Assembly: GCA_028292435.1 (NCBI GenBank)
Contig: JAQGMI010000145.1
Coordinates: forward strand, 45,259 to 109,258
Source of the DNA: Betaproteobacteria bacterium
GTDB lineage: Bacteria; Pseudomonadota; Gammaproteobacteria; Burkholderiales; SG8-41
DNA length: 64,000 bases
Direction: 5' to 3'
Both the position numbers and the translations under genes were made by a program. Of the stretch, positions 19,222-28,036 are shown piece by piece; the first letter of the stretch is position 1; the number at the start of each line of letters is the position of its first letter. The notes under the pieces were generated by a model. The model did not search any database and was not told the origin of the DNA. It saw only the letters and a list, made by a program, of their open reading frames with translations.

Positions 19222-19457
19222 GTCCGACGCTGCGCACACCTCTCATCTTTCTCGCCTGTGCCATGGCGGGTGCGGCGGCCGGCTTTGCGGTGAGCCTGGG
19301 ATGGGGCGAGTGGGGCGCCGAAGGGCCCGCCGATGTGCAGGGCCTGATCGGTTTCACGGTGGCGATGATCTTCGTCTTCTTCATTCCGGTACTGCTGTTA
19401 TTTGTGCTGTGGCGGCTCGTCGGGATATGGCGGGCGGCGCGCAAAAACACGCGTTGA
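19218..19457 (+). CDS. small two-helix membrane protein, 79 aa
   Basis: Unrecognised small protein. Residues 8-27 (PLIFLACAMAGAAAGFAVSL) and about 42-66 (LIGFTVAMIFVFFIPVLLLFVLW) form two membrane helices with a short acidic/Gly-rich loop between, then a basic tail (RAARKNTR), suggesting both termini lie in the cytoplasm. Four-base overlap with the upstream gene (ATGA) supports real translation. Nothing assigns a function. It is the last gene of the lacI-containing run and converges with the fructosamine kinase remnant. Confidence 0.65.
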   Translation: MSPTLRTPLIFLACAMAGAAAGFAVSLGWGEWGAEGPADVQGLIGFTVAMIFVFFIPVLLLFVLWRLVGIWRAARKNTR

Positions 19458-19487
19458 ACCTAATACGCAAACGCGTGAACCCGGCGT

Positions 19488-19697
19488 TCAAATTTCGGCG
19501 AGCAGGCGGCCGATCGGCGTTTCGGCCTGGACGGCGTAACCGCCGCCGAACAGATTGAAGTGATTCAATACGTGGTAAAGATTGTAGAGGTTAATGCGAT
19601 AACAGCGGTTAATGCACCCGCCGCCGATCGCGGTGCGAGCTTCGATTGAAAACGGGATGCCGGCCGATGAGATCGCCGGCCAGGCCGGCGATCTCAC
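19488..19697 (-). pseudogene. fructosamine/ketosamine kinase remnant with in-frame internal deletion
   Basis: A 69-codon frame that reads as two ends of a fructosamine kinase joined. Residues 8-34 match the family N-terminus (AISSAGIPFSIEARTAIGGGCINRCYRI, with the nucleotide-loop GGGCIN). Residues 36-69 match the C-terminus (LYNLYHVLNHFNLFGGGY...IGRLLAEI). Full-length proteins have about 290 residues, so about 220 central codons, including the ATP-binding and catalytic parts, are missing without a frame shift. The join is near 19592, and GCATTAACC occurs twice 18 bases apart around it. The GTG start overlaps the argH stop (GTGA). It cannot be an active kinase; a retained short peptide is possible. 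Confidence 0.75.
19669..19695. repeat. perfect inverted repeat at argH end
   Basis: GAGATCGCCGGC and GCCGGCGATCTC are exact 12-bp arms around CAG. It covers the last codons and stop of argH and the first codons of the kinase remnant. As RNA it would be a very stable hairpin; the T run after it on the minus strand is poor, so terminator function is uncertain. Confidence 0.6.
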
Positions 19698-21106
19698 GCG
19701 ATCGACTTGCGGCCCTTGGCAATTGCGGCTTTTACCCGCGCGGGCGCGGTGCCGCCCAAGTGGCTGCGCGCGGCCAGCGCGCCGTCGAGCGTCAACGCAG
19801 CGAACACATCTTCGTCGATCAGCGGTGAAAACTTTTTTAGTTCGGCAAGGTCCAGCGCCGCGAGGTCGCAGCCGCGTTCTTCAGCAAACTTAACGGCCTG
19901 CGCGACGGCTTCATGGGCCGCGCGGAAGGGCAGCCCTTTCTTCACGAGATAGTCCGCGAGATCGGTCGCGGTCGCATACCCTTCGAGCGCGGCCTCGCGC
20001 ATCGCGTCCGGATTGACCTTGATGCCGCCCAGCATGTCGCCGAAAACCCTGAGACTCGCGGTAAGCGTGTCGACCGTGTCGAACAACGGTTCCTTGTCTT
20101 CCTGGTTATCCTTGTTATAGGCGAGCGGCTGCGCTTTCATGAGGGTGAGCAATGCGACCAGATGACCGTTGACGCGGCCGGTCTTGCCGCGGATCAGTTC
20201 GGGTACGTCCGGATTTTTTTTCTGCGGCATGATCGACGAACCGGTGCAGAAGCGGTCGGCGAGATCCACGAATGCGAAGCGGGGGTTCATCCAGATGATG
20301 ATTTCCTCGCAGAACCGCGAGAGATGCGTCATCACGAGCGCGCCCGCCGCGCAAAATTCGATCGCGAAGTCGCGGTCGGACACCGCGTCGAGCGAATTTT
20401 CGCAGACGCCGTCAAACCCCAATTCCTTGGCGACCAGCAGCCGGTCGATCTGAAACGTCGTGCCCGCGAGCGCGGCGCTGCCAAGCGGCAGGCGGTTGAC
20501 GCGTTTGCGGCAGTCGGCCAGCCGCTGGGCGTCGCGGCTCAGCATTTCGAAATACGCCATCAGATGATGCGCGTACGACACGGGCTGAGCGACCTGCATG
20601 TGCGTAAACCCCGGCATCACAGTATCGGTATGGCGGTCGGCGAGATCGAGCAGCGCGCGCTGGGCCGTGCGCACGAGCACGGCGATTTCGTCGATCGCTG
20701 CGCGCAGATAGAGGCGGATATCGGTCGCGACCTGATCGTTGCGCGAGCGCGCCGTATGCAGCCGCTTGCCCGCATCGCCGGCAAGCTGCGTGAGCCGGCT
20801 TTCGATATTCATGTGCACGTCTTCACGATCGATTGACCACTCGAATTCGCCGGCAAGAATTTCAGCGCTGATTTTTTCCAGACCATTTTCGATCGCGGCA
20901 AGATCGGCGGCGCTGAGAATTTCAACCTTGTGCAGCATGCGCGCATGCGCGAGCGAGCCGTCGATGTCGAATTTGGCGAGCCGCCGGTCGAAGCCAACCG
21001 ACGCGGTGAAACGCTTGACGAGCTCGGAGACCGGCTCGTCAAAACGACCTGACCATAGCCCTGCTGCGTCTTTTTGTTTCTCTTGCGCCACTGGTTGTGC
21101 TCTCAC
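19694..21106 (-). CDS. argH: argininosuccinate lyase
   Basis: Last step of arginine synthesis: splits argininosuccinate to arginine and fumarate. [20 protein letters not shown] opens the protein, [13 protein letters not shown] carries substrate-binding residues, and the superfamily signature is [20 protein letters not shown]. The region [17 protein letters not shown] contains the catalytic histidine. At up to 470 aa it is full length. Both plausible starts are GTG (21106 and 21091); the shorter one leaves room for the divergent algZ. A TATACT on the minus strand at 21120-21125 could be its -10. Confidence 0.96.
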   Translation of the reverse strand: MRAQPVAQEKQKDAAGLWSGRFDEPVSELVKRFTASVGFDRRLAKFDIDGSLAHARMLHKVEILSAADLAAIENGLEKISAEILAGEFEWSIDREDVHMNIESRLTQLAGDAGKRLHTARSRNDQVATDIRLYLRAAIDEIAVLVRTAQRALLDLADRHTDTVMPGFTHMQVAQPVSYAHHLMAYFEMLSRDAQRLADCRKRVNRLPLGSAALAGTTFQIDRLLVAKELGFDGVCENSLDAVSDRDFAIEFCAAGALVMTHLSRFCEEIIIWMNPRFAFVDLADRFCTGSSIMPQKKNPDVPELIRGKTGRVNGHLVALLTLMKAQPLAYNKDNQEDKEPLFDTVDTLTASLRVFGDMLGGIKVNPDAMREAALEGYATATDLADYLVKKGLPFRAAHEAVAQAVKFAEERGCDLAALDLAELKKFSPLIDEDVFAALTLDGALAARSHLGGTAPARVKAAIAKGRKSIA

Positions 21107-21117
21107 ATAATCGAGCG

Positions 21118-22125
21118 GTGAGTATAAATCAAAACGCTAATACGGGAGCCCTGCCGAACTTTCGCAATCTCGGAATTCTGCTGCGAATTCTGGTCATCGT
21201 GGATGGCATGTGTCTCGCCGCGGCGCTTTTGAAAACCACCGAAGCGCTCGCGCTCATGGAAGAGCTGATCGAAGTGTCGTCGCTCGTTCAGCCGATTCTG
21301 ATTTTAAGTCTGTTGACGCTTGCCGCAGGCAATGACTGGCTGCATCGTTTACGCTATTGGCATGCGACCGCCGCGGTCATTGCGCTCGAGCTCGCGCTGA
21401 CGATTGCGGTGTCCAGTTACGGCGGCCAGTTATTCGGCGCCGGCGGCGGACTGGTCCGCAATGCCGTGTTTTGCCTGCTGATCACCGGCATCTTGATCGG
21501 CTACTTCGATTTGCGCGGGCGCGCGCTGTCGCCGGCGCTGGCCGAGGCGAGGCTGCAGGCGCTGCAGGCACGCATCCGGCCGCATTTTTTGTTCAACAGC
21601 ATTAACGCGGTGTTGAGTCTCATGCGCCAGGAACCGCGCCGCGCCGAGCAGGCACTCGAAGATTTGGCAGACTTGTTTCGCGTCTTGATGGCCGACAATC
21701 GCCAGCTCGCACCGATTGCACAGGAAGTCGCGCTCGCCAAGCAATACCTGAGTATCGAGGAATTGCGTTTAGGTGACCGGCTGCGCGTCGAATGGGACAC
21801 CGAGCAAATGCCGGCGGACGCTCTGATTCCGCCGCTCGTGCTGCAGCCGCTGCTTGAAAATGCGGTGTATCACGGCATTGAGCCGCGCAGCGAGCCCGGC
21901 ACCATCAGCATCCTTATTCGCCGGGCGGCGGAGCAGATGCACCTGACATTGCGCAATCCCTATCGCGCCGACGGCGCTCACCATGCCGGCAATCGCATGG
22001 CGCTCGCCAATATACGCGAACGGCTTGCGCTTCATTTCGACGCCGAGGCCGGTATCAAGACCGTCGCCAGTACGGACAGCTATGAAGTCCGCATCGTAAT
22101 TCCGTATTTGAAAGCGCGCGCCTGA
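21118..22125 (+). CDS. algZ: AlgZ/LytS-type sensor histidine kinase
   Basis: Membrane sensor kinase of the HPK8 (LytS/AlgZ) class. Four to five membrane helices (about residues 20-135) precede the phosphoacceptor motif [16 protein letters not shown], and the ATP-binding domain shows [19 protein letters not shown] and [10 protein letters not shown]. The start is probably GTG 21118; GTG 21097 would overlap argH. The stop overlaps the algR start (TGATG), the usual kinase-regulator pairing. In Pseudomonas AlgZR controls alginate and other virulence genes; in betaproteobacteria the same argH-algZR-hemCD neighbourhood is common but the signal is unknown. Confidence 0.92.
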   Translation: MSINQNANTGALPNFRNLGILLRILVIVDGMCLAAALLKTTEALALMEELIEVSSLVQPILILSLLTLAAGNDWLHRLRYWHATAAVIALELALTIAVSSYGGQLFGAGGGLVRNAVFCLLITGILIGYFDLRGRALSPALAEARLQALQARIRPHFLFNSINAVLSLMRQEPRRAEQALEDLADLFRVLMADNRQLAPIAQEVALAKQYLSIEELRLGDRLRVEWDTEQMPADALIPPLVLQPLLENAVYHGIEPRSEPGTISILIRRAAEQMHLTLRNPYRADGAHHAGNRMALANIRERLALHFDAEAGIKTVASTDSYEVRIVIPYLKARA

Positions 22126-22892
22126 TGACCGCCGTGGAGTCGCTGCGCGTGATGGTCGTCGACGATGAAGCGCCCGCGCGCAGCAGGCTGCGCGATCTGC
22201 TTGCCGATTGCGCGCTCACTCTGCCGCTCGAAATTGCCGGTGAAGCCGCGACCGGGCGTCAGGCGCTCGACCTGCTGCCAGGCTGCGATGCCGACGTCGT
22301 GCTGCTCGACATCCGCATGCCCGAGATGGACGGGATCGAAACGGCGCAGCACATTCAGAAGCTCGACGACCCGCCAGCGGTGATTTTCACGACCGCGTAC
22401 GACGCTTATGCGTTAAAGGCGTTCGAAGTGCATGCCATCGACTATCTGTTAAAGCCGATCCGGCTTGTCCGTCTCGCCGATGCGCTGGCGCGGGTTCGCT
22501 CGTTTACGCCGGTCAAGCCCGAAGTGCTGCGCGAGATGAAGCCCGATGCGCGCAGCCACCTGTCGGTCAATGAGCGCGGGCGCATACACCTGATTCCGAT
22601 CGCGGAAATCGTGTTTTTAAAGGCCGAGCTAAAATACGTGACCGTGCGCACCGCCGAGCGCGAGTATCTGCTCGAAGAGTCGCTGGCGAGGCTGGAGCAG
22701 GAATTTGCCGGTCGTTTCGTGCGGGTCCATCGCAATTGCCTCGTGGCTAAAGACGCGATCCGCGGCTTCGAGCGCGCGGTCGATGCCGATGGCGAAGGTC
22801 ACTGGGTCGTGGTGCTGAACAAGGTCAACGAAAAAATAGACGTCAGCAGGCGTCAGCAACACATCGTGCGTGAACTAGGGAGAATCTTATGA
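22125..22892 (+). CDS. algR: LytTR-type response regulator AlgR
   Basis: Receiver domain (residues 7-115) with acidic pocket VVDDE, phosphorylated Asp62 in LLDIRMPEMDG, TTAYDAYALKAFE and Lys in DYLLKPI. It is followed by a LytTR DNA-binding domain (about 145-250) with IHLIPIAEIVFLKAELKYVTV and the FVRVHRNCLV core. It pairs with the kinase immediately upstream. The stop overlaps the next gene's start (ATGA). The length of 255 aa fits AlgR. Confidence 0.93.
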   Translation: MTAVESLRVMVVDDEAPARSRLRDLLADCALTLPLEIAGEAATGRQALDLLPGCDADVVLLDIRMPEMDGIETAQHIQKLDDPPAVIFTTAYDAYALKAFEVHAIDYLLKPIRLVRLADALARVRSFTPVKPEVLREMKPDARSHLSVNERGRIHLIPIAEIVFLKAELKYVTVRTAEREYLLEESLARLEQEFAGRFVRVHRNCLVAKDAIRGFERAVDADGEGHWVVVLNKVNEKIDVSRRQQHIVRELGRIL

Positions 22893-23455
22893 AGCTGCGG
22901 ATGCTGACCATCGGTTTATGGGTAGTAATGAGTACGACGCTGGCCGCGGCGGCCGACATGCCGTACGGCGTGCTCGATATCGGTCTCGGCGCAAGCTATG
23001 CGCGGCTCGAGCGCGATCTCGATTTTCGCGACATCGACGCCTCGCTCGCCAAAAAGGCGGGTAAACCCGACCTCGGCAAGCGCGGCTATGGCTGCATGCA
23101 GCGCGAAGACGATTTTGCCGACGTCGGCTGCGTGTCGCATACCGAGCGGCTCGACGCCGTTGAAACGCGCGAAATCCGCCTGCATTTTCTCGAGGGCAAG
23201 CTGCAGCAATTTTCGCTGAGTGCCGAAGTGCAGAACTTCGACGCCGTCGTCGATTATCTGACCCAGCGGTTCGGCGCGCCAGAGGCCGTTCCTGCGAAAA
23301 ACGCCAGCGACCAGCCGAGCGTCAAATGGCAGGGACCGGGCGGACAGATCGTCGCACTGCGCGGCAAGGACCTCGTGTTCGTGAACTTCGAGCTCGTGTC
23401 GTATGCTGATGCGGTCAAACGCAAGCGTGAGGGACAGCGTTTGCTCTGCGGTTAG
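22889..23455 (+). CDS. exported protein of unknown function
   Basis: The N-terminus (MKLRMLTIGLWVVMSTTLAAAAD) is a Sec signal with likely cleavage after AAA. The mature part has two cysteines (GYGCMQREDDF and VGCVSH) that could form a disulfide, and a C-terminal segment ending RLLCG. I do not recognise the family. It overlaps algR by four bases, so it is likely expressed with the two-component system and may be a periplasmic accessory. It converges with the thioredoxin-like gene; their stop codons overlap. Confidence 0.7.
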   Translation: MKLRMLTIGLWVVMSTTLAAAADMPYGVLDIGLGASYARLERDLDFRDIDASLAKKAGKPDLGKRGYGCMQREDDFADVGCVSHTERLDAVETREIRLHFLEGKLQQFSLSAEVQNFDAVVDYLTQRFGAPEAVPAKNASDQPSVKWQGPGGQIVALRGKDLVFVNFELVSYADAVKRKREGQRLLCG

Positions 23456-23952
23456 CGGGTGCGCAGGCGTAATCGCGCGGCGTCAATGGCCTGCTCGATG
23501 TACAGATTGTAAAACTCAGGCAGGTTGAGGCCGACGATGGCGTCGGTGAGCGGCGCGCCTGCACTGTCGACCAGAATGACGGTGGGCACGACGCGGACTT
23601 CATAGCGCCGCGCAAAATCGGCGTGCGTTGTCATTTTGCCGTCGAAGTCGCGCAGCGGAATCATTTCGTTTGGGGCCTCGACTTCGCGCAGCACGACTTT
23701 GGCCGCCGCCTCCGCGCTTGCGGCGAGCGGTTCGAGATGATCGTGCTTGGCGGTTGCACAATACGGGCAACCCGGCCGTGTGAAGACGAGCATGATCGGC
23801 TTGTTGCCCGCCGCCGCTTCGCGCCCCAGGCTGGCGAAATCATCTGCATATCGCAGCGGTGGAAACTGGGTTTGCGCACAGGCTGCGCCGATCGTGCATG
23901 TTAAAATCAGGCACCACAGACGAAGCTGCCGCCAATAGTTTGTCATCTTCAT
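23452..23952 (-). CDS. periplasmic thioredoxin-like protein (SoxW-like)
   Basis: Signal sequence ([24 protein letters not shown]) then a thioredoxin fold with active site [17 protein letters not shown] (CPYC, as in glutaredoxins and SoxW-type proteins) and cis-proline in [11 protein letters not shown]. Probably a periplasmic thiol-disulfide oxidoreductase. ATG 23952 and ATG 23946 are both possible starts. It is divergent from hemC by 35 bases, so the hemC promoter lies at or inside this gene's 5' end. At 166 aa it is a single-domain protein. Its partner is unknown; the dsbD/tlpA genes lie 7 kb away. Confidence 0.82.
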   Translation of the reverse strand: MKMTNYWRQLRLWCLILTCTIGAACAQTQFPPLRYADDFASLGREAAAGNKPIMLVFTRPGCPYCATAKHDHLEPLAASAEAAAKVVLREVEAPNEMIPLRDFDGKMTTHADFARRYEVRVVPTVILVDSAGAPLTDAIVGLNLPEFYNLYIEQAIDAARLRLRTR

Positions 23953-23987
23953 TTCGGCTGGATAACAACGCGATCAACGCCGCATCG

Positions 23988-24917
23988 ATGAAACCACCTT
24001 CCGCTATTGTCATCGCCTCGCGCGAAAGCGCGCTCGCGATGTGGCAGGCGCGCAATATCCAGGCGCGGCTCGCTCAATTATATCCGCAGTGCGCCATTAC
24101 CATTCATGGCATGACAACGCAGGGCGATCGCATTCTCGACCGCGCGCTCGACAAAATTGGCGGCAAGGGCCTCTTCGTCAAAGAGCTCGAGGACGCGCTC
24201 GCCAATGGCAGCGCCGACATCGCGGTGCACTCGATGAAAGACGTGCCAATGGTGCTGCCGCCGGGCTTTGCCATTGCGGCGATCACCGAACGCGCCGACC
24301 CGCGCGATGCGTTCGTGTCGAATCAATATGCGAGTTTTGCCGCGCTGCCCGCCGGCTGCCGTGTCGGCACCTCCAGCTTGCGCCGCGAAAGCCAGATCCG
24401 CGCGCGGTTTCCGCATCTCGTCGTCGAGCCCTTGCGCGGCAACGTGCAGACGCGCTTGAAAAAACTTGACGACGGGCAATACGCTGCGATTGTACTCGCC
24501 GCCGCGGGACTCAAACGCCTCGGGCTCGCCGACCGCATTACCGCGATTCTCACGCCGGAAGACAGCCTGCCGGCGCCGGGGCAGGGCGCGCTCGGCATCG
24601 AATGCCGCGCGGACCGCGCCGATATCTGTGAATTCATGCTTGGATTACACGACGCCGCGACGGATGCGTGCGTGCGCGCCGAACGTGCGGTGTCGCGCGC
24701 CCTCTCGGGCAGCTGCCAGTTGCCGCTCGGTGCGTATGCGCAGCTCGAAGCCGGGCGCTTGCGGCTGCGTGGTTTCGTTGCGAGCAAGGACGGCAAGGAT
24801 TTCGTGCGCGCCGAACTGACGGCGGATGCGGGCGATCCTGAGGCGCTCGGGACCGAACTGGCCGCGCAGCTGCGCGCGCAGGGCGCGACCGCGATTCTCG
24901 CCGCACTCGGCACCTGA
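23988..24917 (+). CDS. hemC: porphobilinogen deaminase (hydroxymethylbilane synthase)
   Basis: Polymerises four porphobilinogen units to hydroxymethylbilane. Cys243 in [12 protein letters not shown] is the attachment site of the dipyrromethane cofactor. [13 protein letters not shown] opens the protein, with [21 protein letters not shown] (catalytic Asp region) and [13 protein letters not shown] 23988 gives the expected 309 aa; the frame is open further upstream but that part overlaps the divergent gene. hemD follows 34 bases later. Confidence 0.96.
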   Translation: MKPPSAIVIASRESALAMWQARNIQARLAQLYPQCAITIHGMTTQGDRILDRALDKIGGKGLFVKELEDALANGSADIAVHSMKDVPMVLPPGFAIAAITERADPRDAFVSNQYASFAALPAGCRVGTSSLRRESQIRARFPHLVVEPLRGNVQTRLKKLDDGQYAAIVLAAAGLKRLGLADRITAILTPEDSLPAPGQGALGIECRADRADICEFMLGLHDAATDACVRAERAVSRALSGSCQLPLGAYAQLEAGRLRLRGFVASKDGKDFVRAELTADAGDPEALGTELAAQLRAQGATAILAALGT

Positions 24918-24951
24918 TGTCGCCAGTGCGCAGGCCGGGGGCAACATTGCA

Positions 24952-25728
24952 GTGAAGAGTGCCGATCCGCTCGCAGGCCGCGGCATCGTCGTGACGCGGC
25001 CCGCGCATCAGGCGATGAAGCTTGCCGATCTGCTGCGCGAGGCGGGCGCGCGTCCTATCCCGTTTCCGGTGATCGAAATTGCGGACCTCGACGATCCGCG
25101 GCCCTTCGCCGCGCTGATCGACCGGCTCGATGAGTTCGATCTCGCGATTTTTGTGAGTCCGAATGCGGTTGGCCGGGCGATGACGCTGATTACGTCGCGG
25201 CGTGAATTGCCGCGCGGCCTGACGTATGCGGCGGTTGGCAGCGGCAGCGTGCGTCAATTGAAAAAGTTCGGCGTCACGGACGTGATCGCACCCGCACGCT
25301 TCGACAGCGAAGCCCTGCTTGCGCTGCCCGCCATGGCCGGCGTTGCGGGGAAGCGGATCGCGATTTTCCGTGGCGTCGGAGGACGCGAAGTGCTTGGCGA
25401 GGCGCTTACCGCGCGCGGTGCGCACGTCGAGTACGCCGAATGTTATCGCCGCGCGTGCCCGAGCACGGATCCCGCGCCGTTGTTTGCCGCATGGGACGCC
25501 GGACAGCTCGACGCCATCACCGTGACGAGCAGCGAAGGCCTGCACAATCTTTACGCAATGATCGGCCCGCGCGGCAGGCAGCGATTGCTCGAGACCGCGT
25601 TATTCGCGCCGCATGCGCGCATTGCCGGCACTGCGCAAGAACTGCATTTTTCAGTCGTCATTACGACGCCGCAGGGCGATGACGGCCTTCTCGCGGGCTT
25701 GCGGCAATGGTTTGGCGGCAAGCGCTGA
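24952..25728 (+). CDS. hemD: uroporphyrinogen-III synthase
   Basis: Closes hydroxymethylbilane with inversion of ring D. The family is poorly conserved; LAGRGIVVTRPAHQAMKLADLLREAGA at the start, FVSPNAVGRAM, FRGVGGREVLGEALTARGAHVEYAECYRR and DAITVTSSEGLHNLY are its recognisable landmarks. The start is GTG 24952. At 258 aa it is a normal length and is not fused to HemX as in some proteobacteria. Its position between hemC and hemX makes the assignment firm. Confidence 0.92.
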   Translation: MKSADPLAGRGIVVTRPAHQAMKLADLLREAGARPIPFPVIEIADLDDPRPFAALIDRLDEFDLAIFVSPNAVGRAMTLITSRRELPRGLTYAAVGSGSVRQLKKFGVTDVIAPARFDSEALLALPAMAGVAGKRIAIFRGVGGREVLGEALTARGAHVEYAECYRRACPSTDPAPLFAAWDAGQLDAITVTSSEGLHNLYAMIGPRGRQRLLETALFAPHARIAGTAQELHFSVVITTPQGDDGLLAGLRQWFGGKR

Positions 25729-25776
25729 ATATGCATGCCTGTTTACAGCGCGATGCGCACTGATTAGAGTCCGCTC

Positions 25777-26799
25777 ATGGAGGAACCCCAATCCACTGCC
25801 GCGTTGACTGCGGGGCCGCTGTATCTGCGGCCTCTCATCATCGCCGCCATTATTGCCGTCGCGATTATCGCGTGGCAGTGGTACGACAGCCGCCAGCAGA
25901 TCGGCGCGCTTCAGCACGAACTCGCGCAGCGGCTGGCGGCGGCCGACGCCGAGAATAAGCAGAGTCGCGGCGTCGCCGAACAGGTACGCGAAGCGACGCG
26001 CGAAGCGCAGATCAAGCTTGGCGTGCTCGAAGCGAAATTGCAGGAATCGCAAAACCAGCAGATCGCGCTCGAAGCGCTGTATCAGGAACTGTCGCGCAGC
26101 CGCGATGAATCGCTGCTTGCCGACGTCGAACAGACCTTGTTGGTCGCCAGCCAGCAGCTGCAATTGGCGGGCAACGTGAAATCGGCGTTGATCGCATTGC
26201 AGGCGGCCGATGCGCGCCTTGCACGGCTCGACCGGCCGCAGCTCGCCGGTTTGCGCAAAATGATTGCGCGTGACATTGAGCGCCTGAAGCAGGCGCCGTA
26301 CGTCGACATTATCGGCATCAGCGCGCGCATCGATAATCTGATGTCCCTGATCGATCTGTTGCCGCTGGCGATGGAGGCGCGCGCGCCCGCGACAGCGACC
26401 AAAGGCCCGGCCGACCCCGAGACCAACGCGTGGGTCCGGTTCACGCGCGAGTTATGGCGCGACATGCGCGAGCTCGTGCGGATCGAAAAGATGGATCGTC
26501 CCGACGTGCCGCTGCTGACGCCGGCGCAGACGTATTTCCTGCGCGAAAATCTGCGGCTGCGGCTGCTCGGCGCGCGCCTTGCGCTGCTCGCGCGCGACGA
26601 CAAGAGTTTCAAGGCTGACCTCAAAGCCGCCCGCGAATGGCTCGCGCGCTATTACGATGGCCGCGACAAGGTCGTCATCAACGCGATCGCGTCCACACGC
26701 CAGCTCGCCGACAGCCAGATCAGCATCGAGGTGCCTGACCTCGCCGCGAGCCTCGACGCGGTGCGCAATTACCGGCTCGTGCGCGAGCGCGCGCGCTGA
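25777..26799 (+). CDS. hemX: HemX-like membrane-anchored coiled-coil protein
   Basis: One N-terminal membrane helix (about residues 16-34, LYLRPLIIAAIIAVAIIAW) followed by a long Gln/Glu/Ala-rich coiled coil (about 38-115) and a helical periplasmic domain. The family lies with hemCD in most beta- and gammaproteobacteria; it was once called a uroporphyrinogen methyltransferase, but no methyltransferase domain is visible. The actual role is unclear. The length of 340 aa is usual. hemY follows 12 bases downstream. Confidence 0.88.
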   Translation: MEEPQSTAALTAGPLYLRPLIIAAIIAVAIIAWQWYDSRQQIGALQHELAQRLAAADAENKQSRGVAEQVREATREAQIKLGVLEAKLQESQNQQIALEALYQELSRSRDESLLADVEQTLLVASQQLQLAGNVKSALIALQAADARLARLDRPQLAGLRKMIARDIERLKQAPYVDIIGISARIDNLMSLIDLLPLAMEARAPATATKGPADPETNAWVRFTRELWRDMRELVRIEKMDRPDVPLLTPAQTYFLRENLRLRLLGARLALLARDDKSFKADLKAAREWLARYYDGRDKVVINAIASTRQLADSQISIEVPDLAASLDAVRNYRLVRERAR

Positions 26800-26811
26800 C
26801 GGCAGGCCGCT

Positions 26812-28017
26812 ATGCGCTGGGTGTTATTTGTACTTGCTCTCTTCGCGCTGGCCGTCGCGCTCGCGCTGGCTTTGCGCTACAACGATGGCTACGCGCTGTT
26901 CGTGTGGCCGCCTTACCGCATCGAGCTGTCGATTAATCTGTTTGCGCTGCTGCTGGGTGCGAGTTTCGTTGCCGGTTATCTGCTCGTGCGCTTCATTTTT
27001 GGCGCGCTTGCGCTGCCGTCGCGGGTGCGAGAGTACCGTGAACAACGTCGCCGGGATAACTCGCGTGCCGTCCTGCAGGAAGCCGTAGGCGCGTTTTTCG
27101 AGGGCCGTTTCGGCCGCGCCGAAAAAGCCGCAGCAAGCGTCGCCGAAGTCAAAGAGAGTGCCGGCATCGGTTCGGTGCTCGCTGCGTACGCAGCTCACGA
27201 GCTGCGTCGTTACGACGAGCGCGATGCATACCTTGCGCGCGCCGAGCAGCTCGCGCCCGACGCGTCGGCAATGCGCGTCATCGCGGCCGCCGATATGCTG
27301 CTCGACCAGCGGCGCTTTCAGGAAGCATTGGCCGCTTTGAAGGGCTTGCCGGAAAAGCACACGGCGGCACTGCGCCTCGAATTGAAGGCCCAGCAACAAG
27401 CCAAAAACTGGGACCAGGTGCTACCGCTCGTCGATCAGCTCGAGCGGCGCAAGGTCTTCGACGCAACTCAAGCGGGGCAACTGCGGCATTACGCGCACGC
27501 CGAGAATCTGAGCCGCAAAGCGCTCGATCCACGGTCGCTTGATGAGTGCTGGCAAAAAATCCCGGCCGACCAAAAGCGCGACGGCAAAGTCGCCGGCGCC
27601 GCTGCCCAGGCTTACCTCGCGATGGGCGGCGTCGCCCAGGCGCAGCAAATCATCGAGCAGGCGCTTGCGGCCGCCTGGGACTCCGAACTCGTCGGCATGT
27701 ACGCAGACGGTCAGGGCGATACCGTCCGCCAGATCGAGCGCGCCGAGCAATGGCTTAAAAACAATCCGCGCGACGCGGCGCTGCTGCTGACACTGGGCCG
27801 TTTATGCGCGCGCCAGGAATTGTGGGGCAAAGCGCAGAACTATCTCGAGGCGAGCATTTCAGTGGATCCGCTGTACTCGGCGCACCTCGAACTCGCGCAA
27901 CTGCATGACCGCCTCGGCAATACCGACGCTGCGCGCCGGCATTTCCGTGAAAGCCTCGAACTCGCGGTGAGCCAGTTGAGGCAAATTTCCGGCGGGCGCC
28001 GCCGCGCGCCGATCTAA
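26812..28017 (+). CDS. hemY: HemY-like TPR membrane protein
   Basis: Two N-terminal membrane helices (about residues 2-20 and 39-63) precede a domain of tetratricopeptide-like helical repeats, e.g. around AYAAHELRRYDERDAYLARAEQLAPDA and LLLTLGRLCARQELWGKAQNYLEASISV. This is the proteobacterial HemY_N/TPR family, not the Bacillus protoporphyrinogen oxidase of the same name. It is conserved downstream of hemX and thought to organise late steps of heme or envelope biology; function unproven. The length of 401 aa is typical. It is the last gene of hemCDXY. Confidence 0.88.
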   Translation: MRWVLFVLALFALAVALALALRYNDGYALFVWPPYRIELSINLFALLLGASFVAGYLLVRFIFGALALPSRVREYREQRRRDNSRAVLQEAVGAFFEGRFGRAEKAAASVAEVKESAGIGSVLAAYAAHELRRYDERDAYLARAEQLAPDASAMRVIAAADMLLDQRRFQEALAALKGLPEKHTAALRLELKAQQQAKNWDQVLPLVDQLERRKVFDATQAGQLRHYAHAENLSRKALDPRSLDECWQKIPADQKRDGKVAGAAAQAYLAMGGVAQAQQIIEQALAAAWDSELVGMYADGQGDTVRQIERAEQWLKNNPRDAALLLTLGRLCARQELWGKAQNYLEASISVDPLYSAHLELAQLHDRLGNTDAARRHFRESLELAVSQLRQISGGRRRAPI

Positions 28018-28036
28018 TTAACGCGGCGCCGGCCGG

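Noticed and set aside
19913..20836. 307-codon plus-strand frame opposite argH
   Set aside because: argH is certain on the minus strand; this frame lacks family signals.
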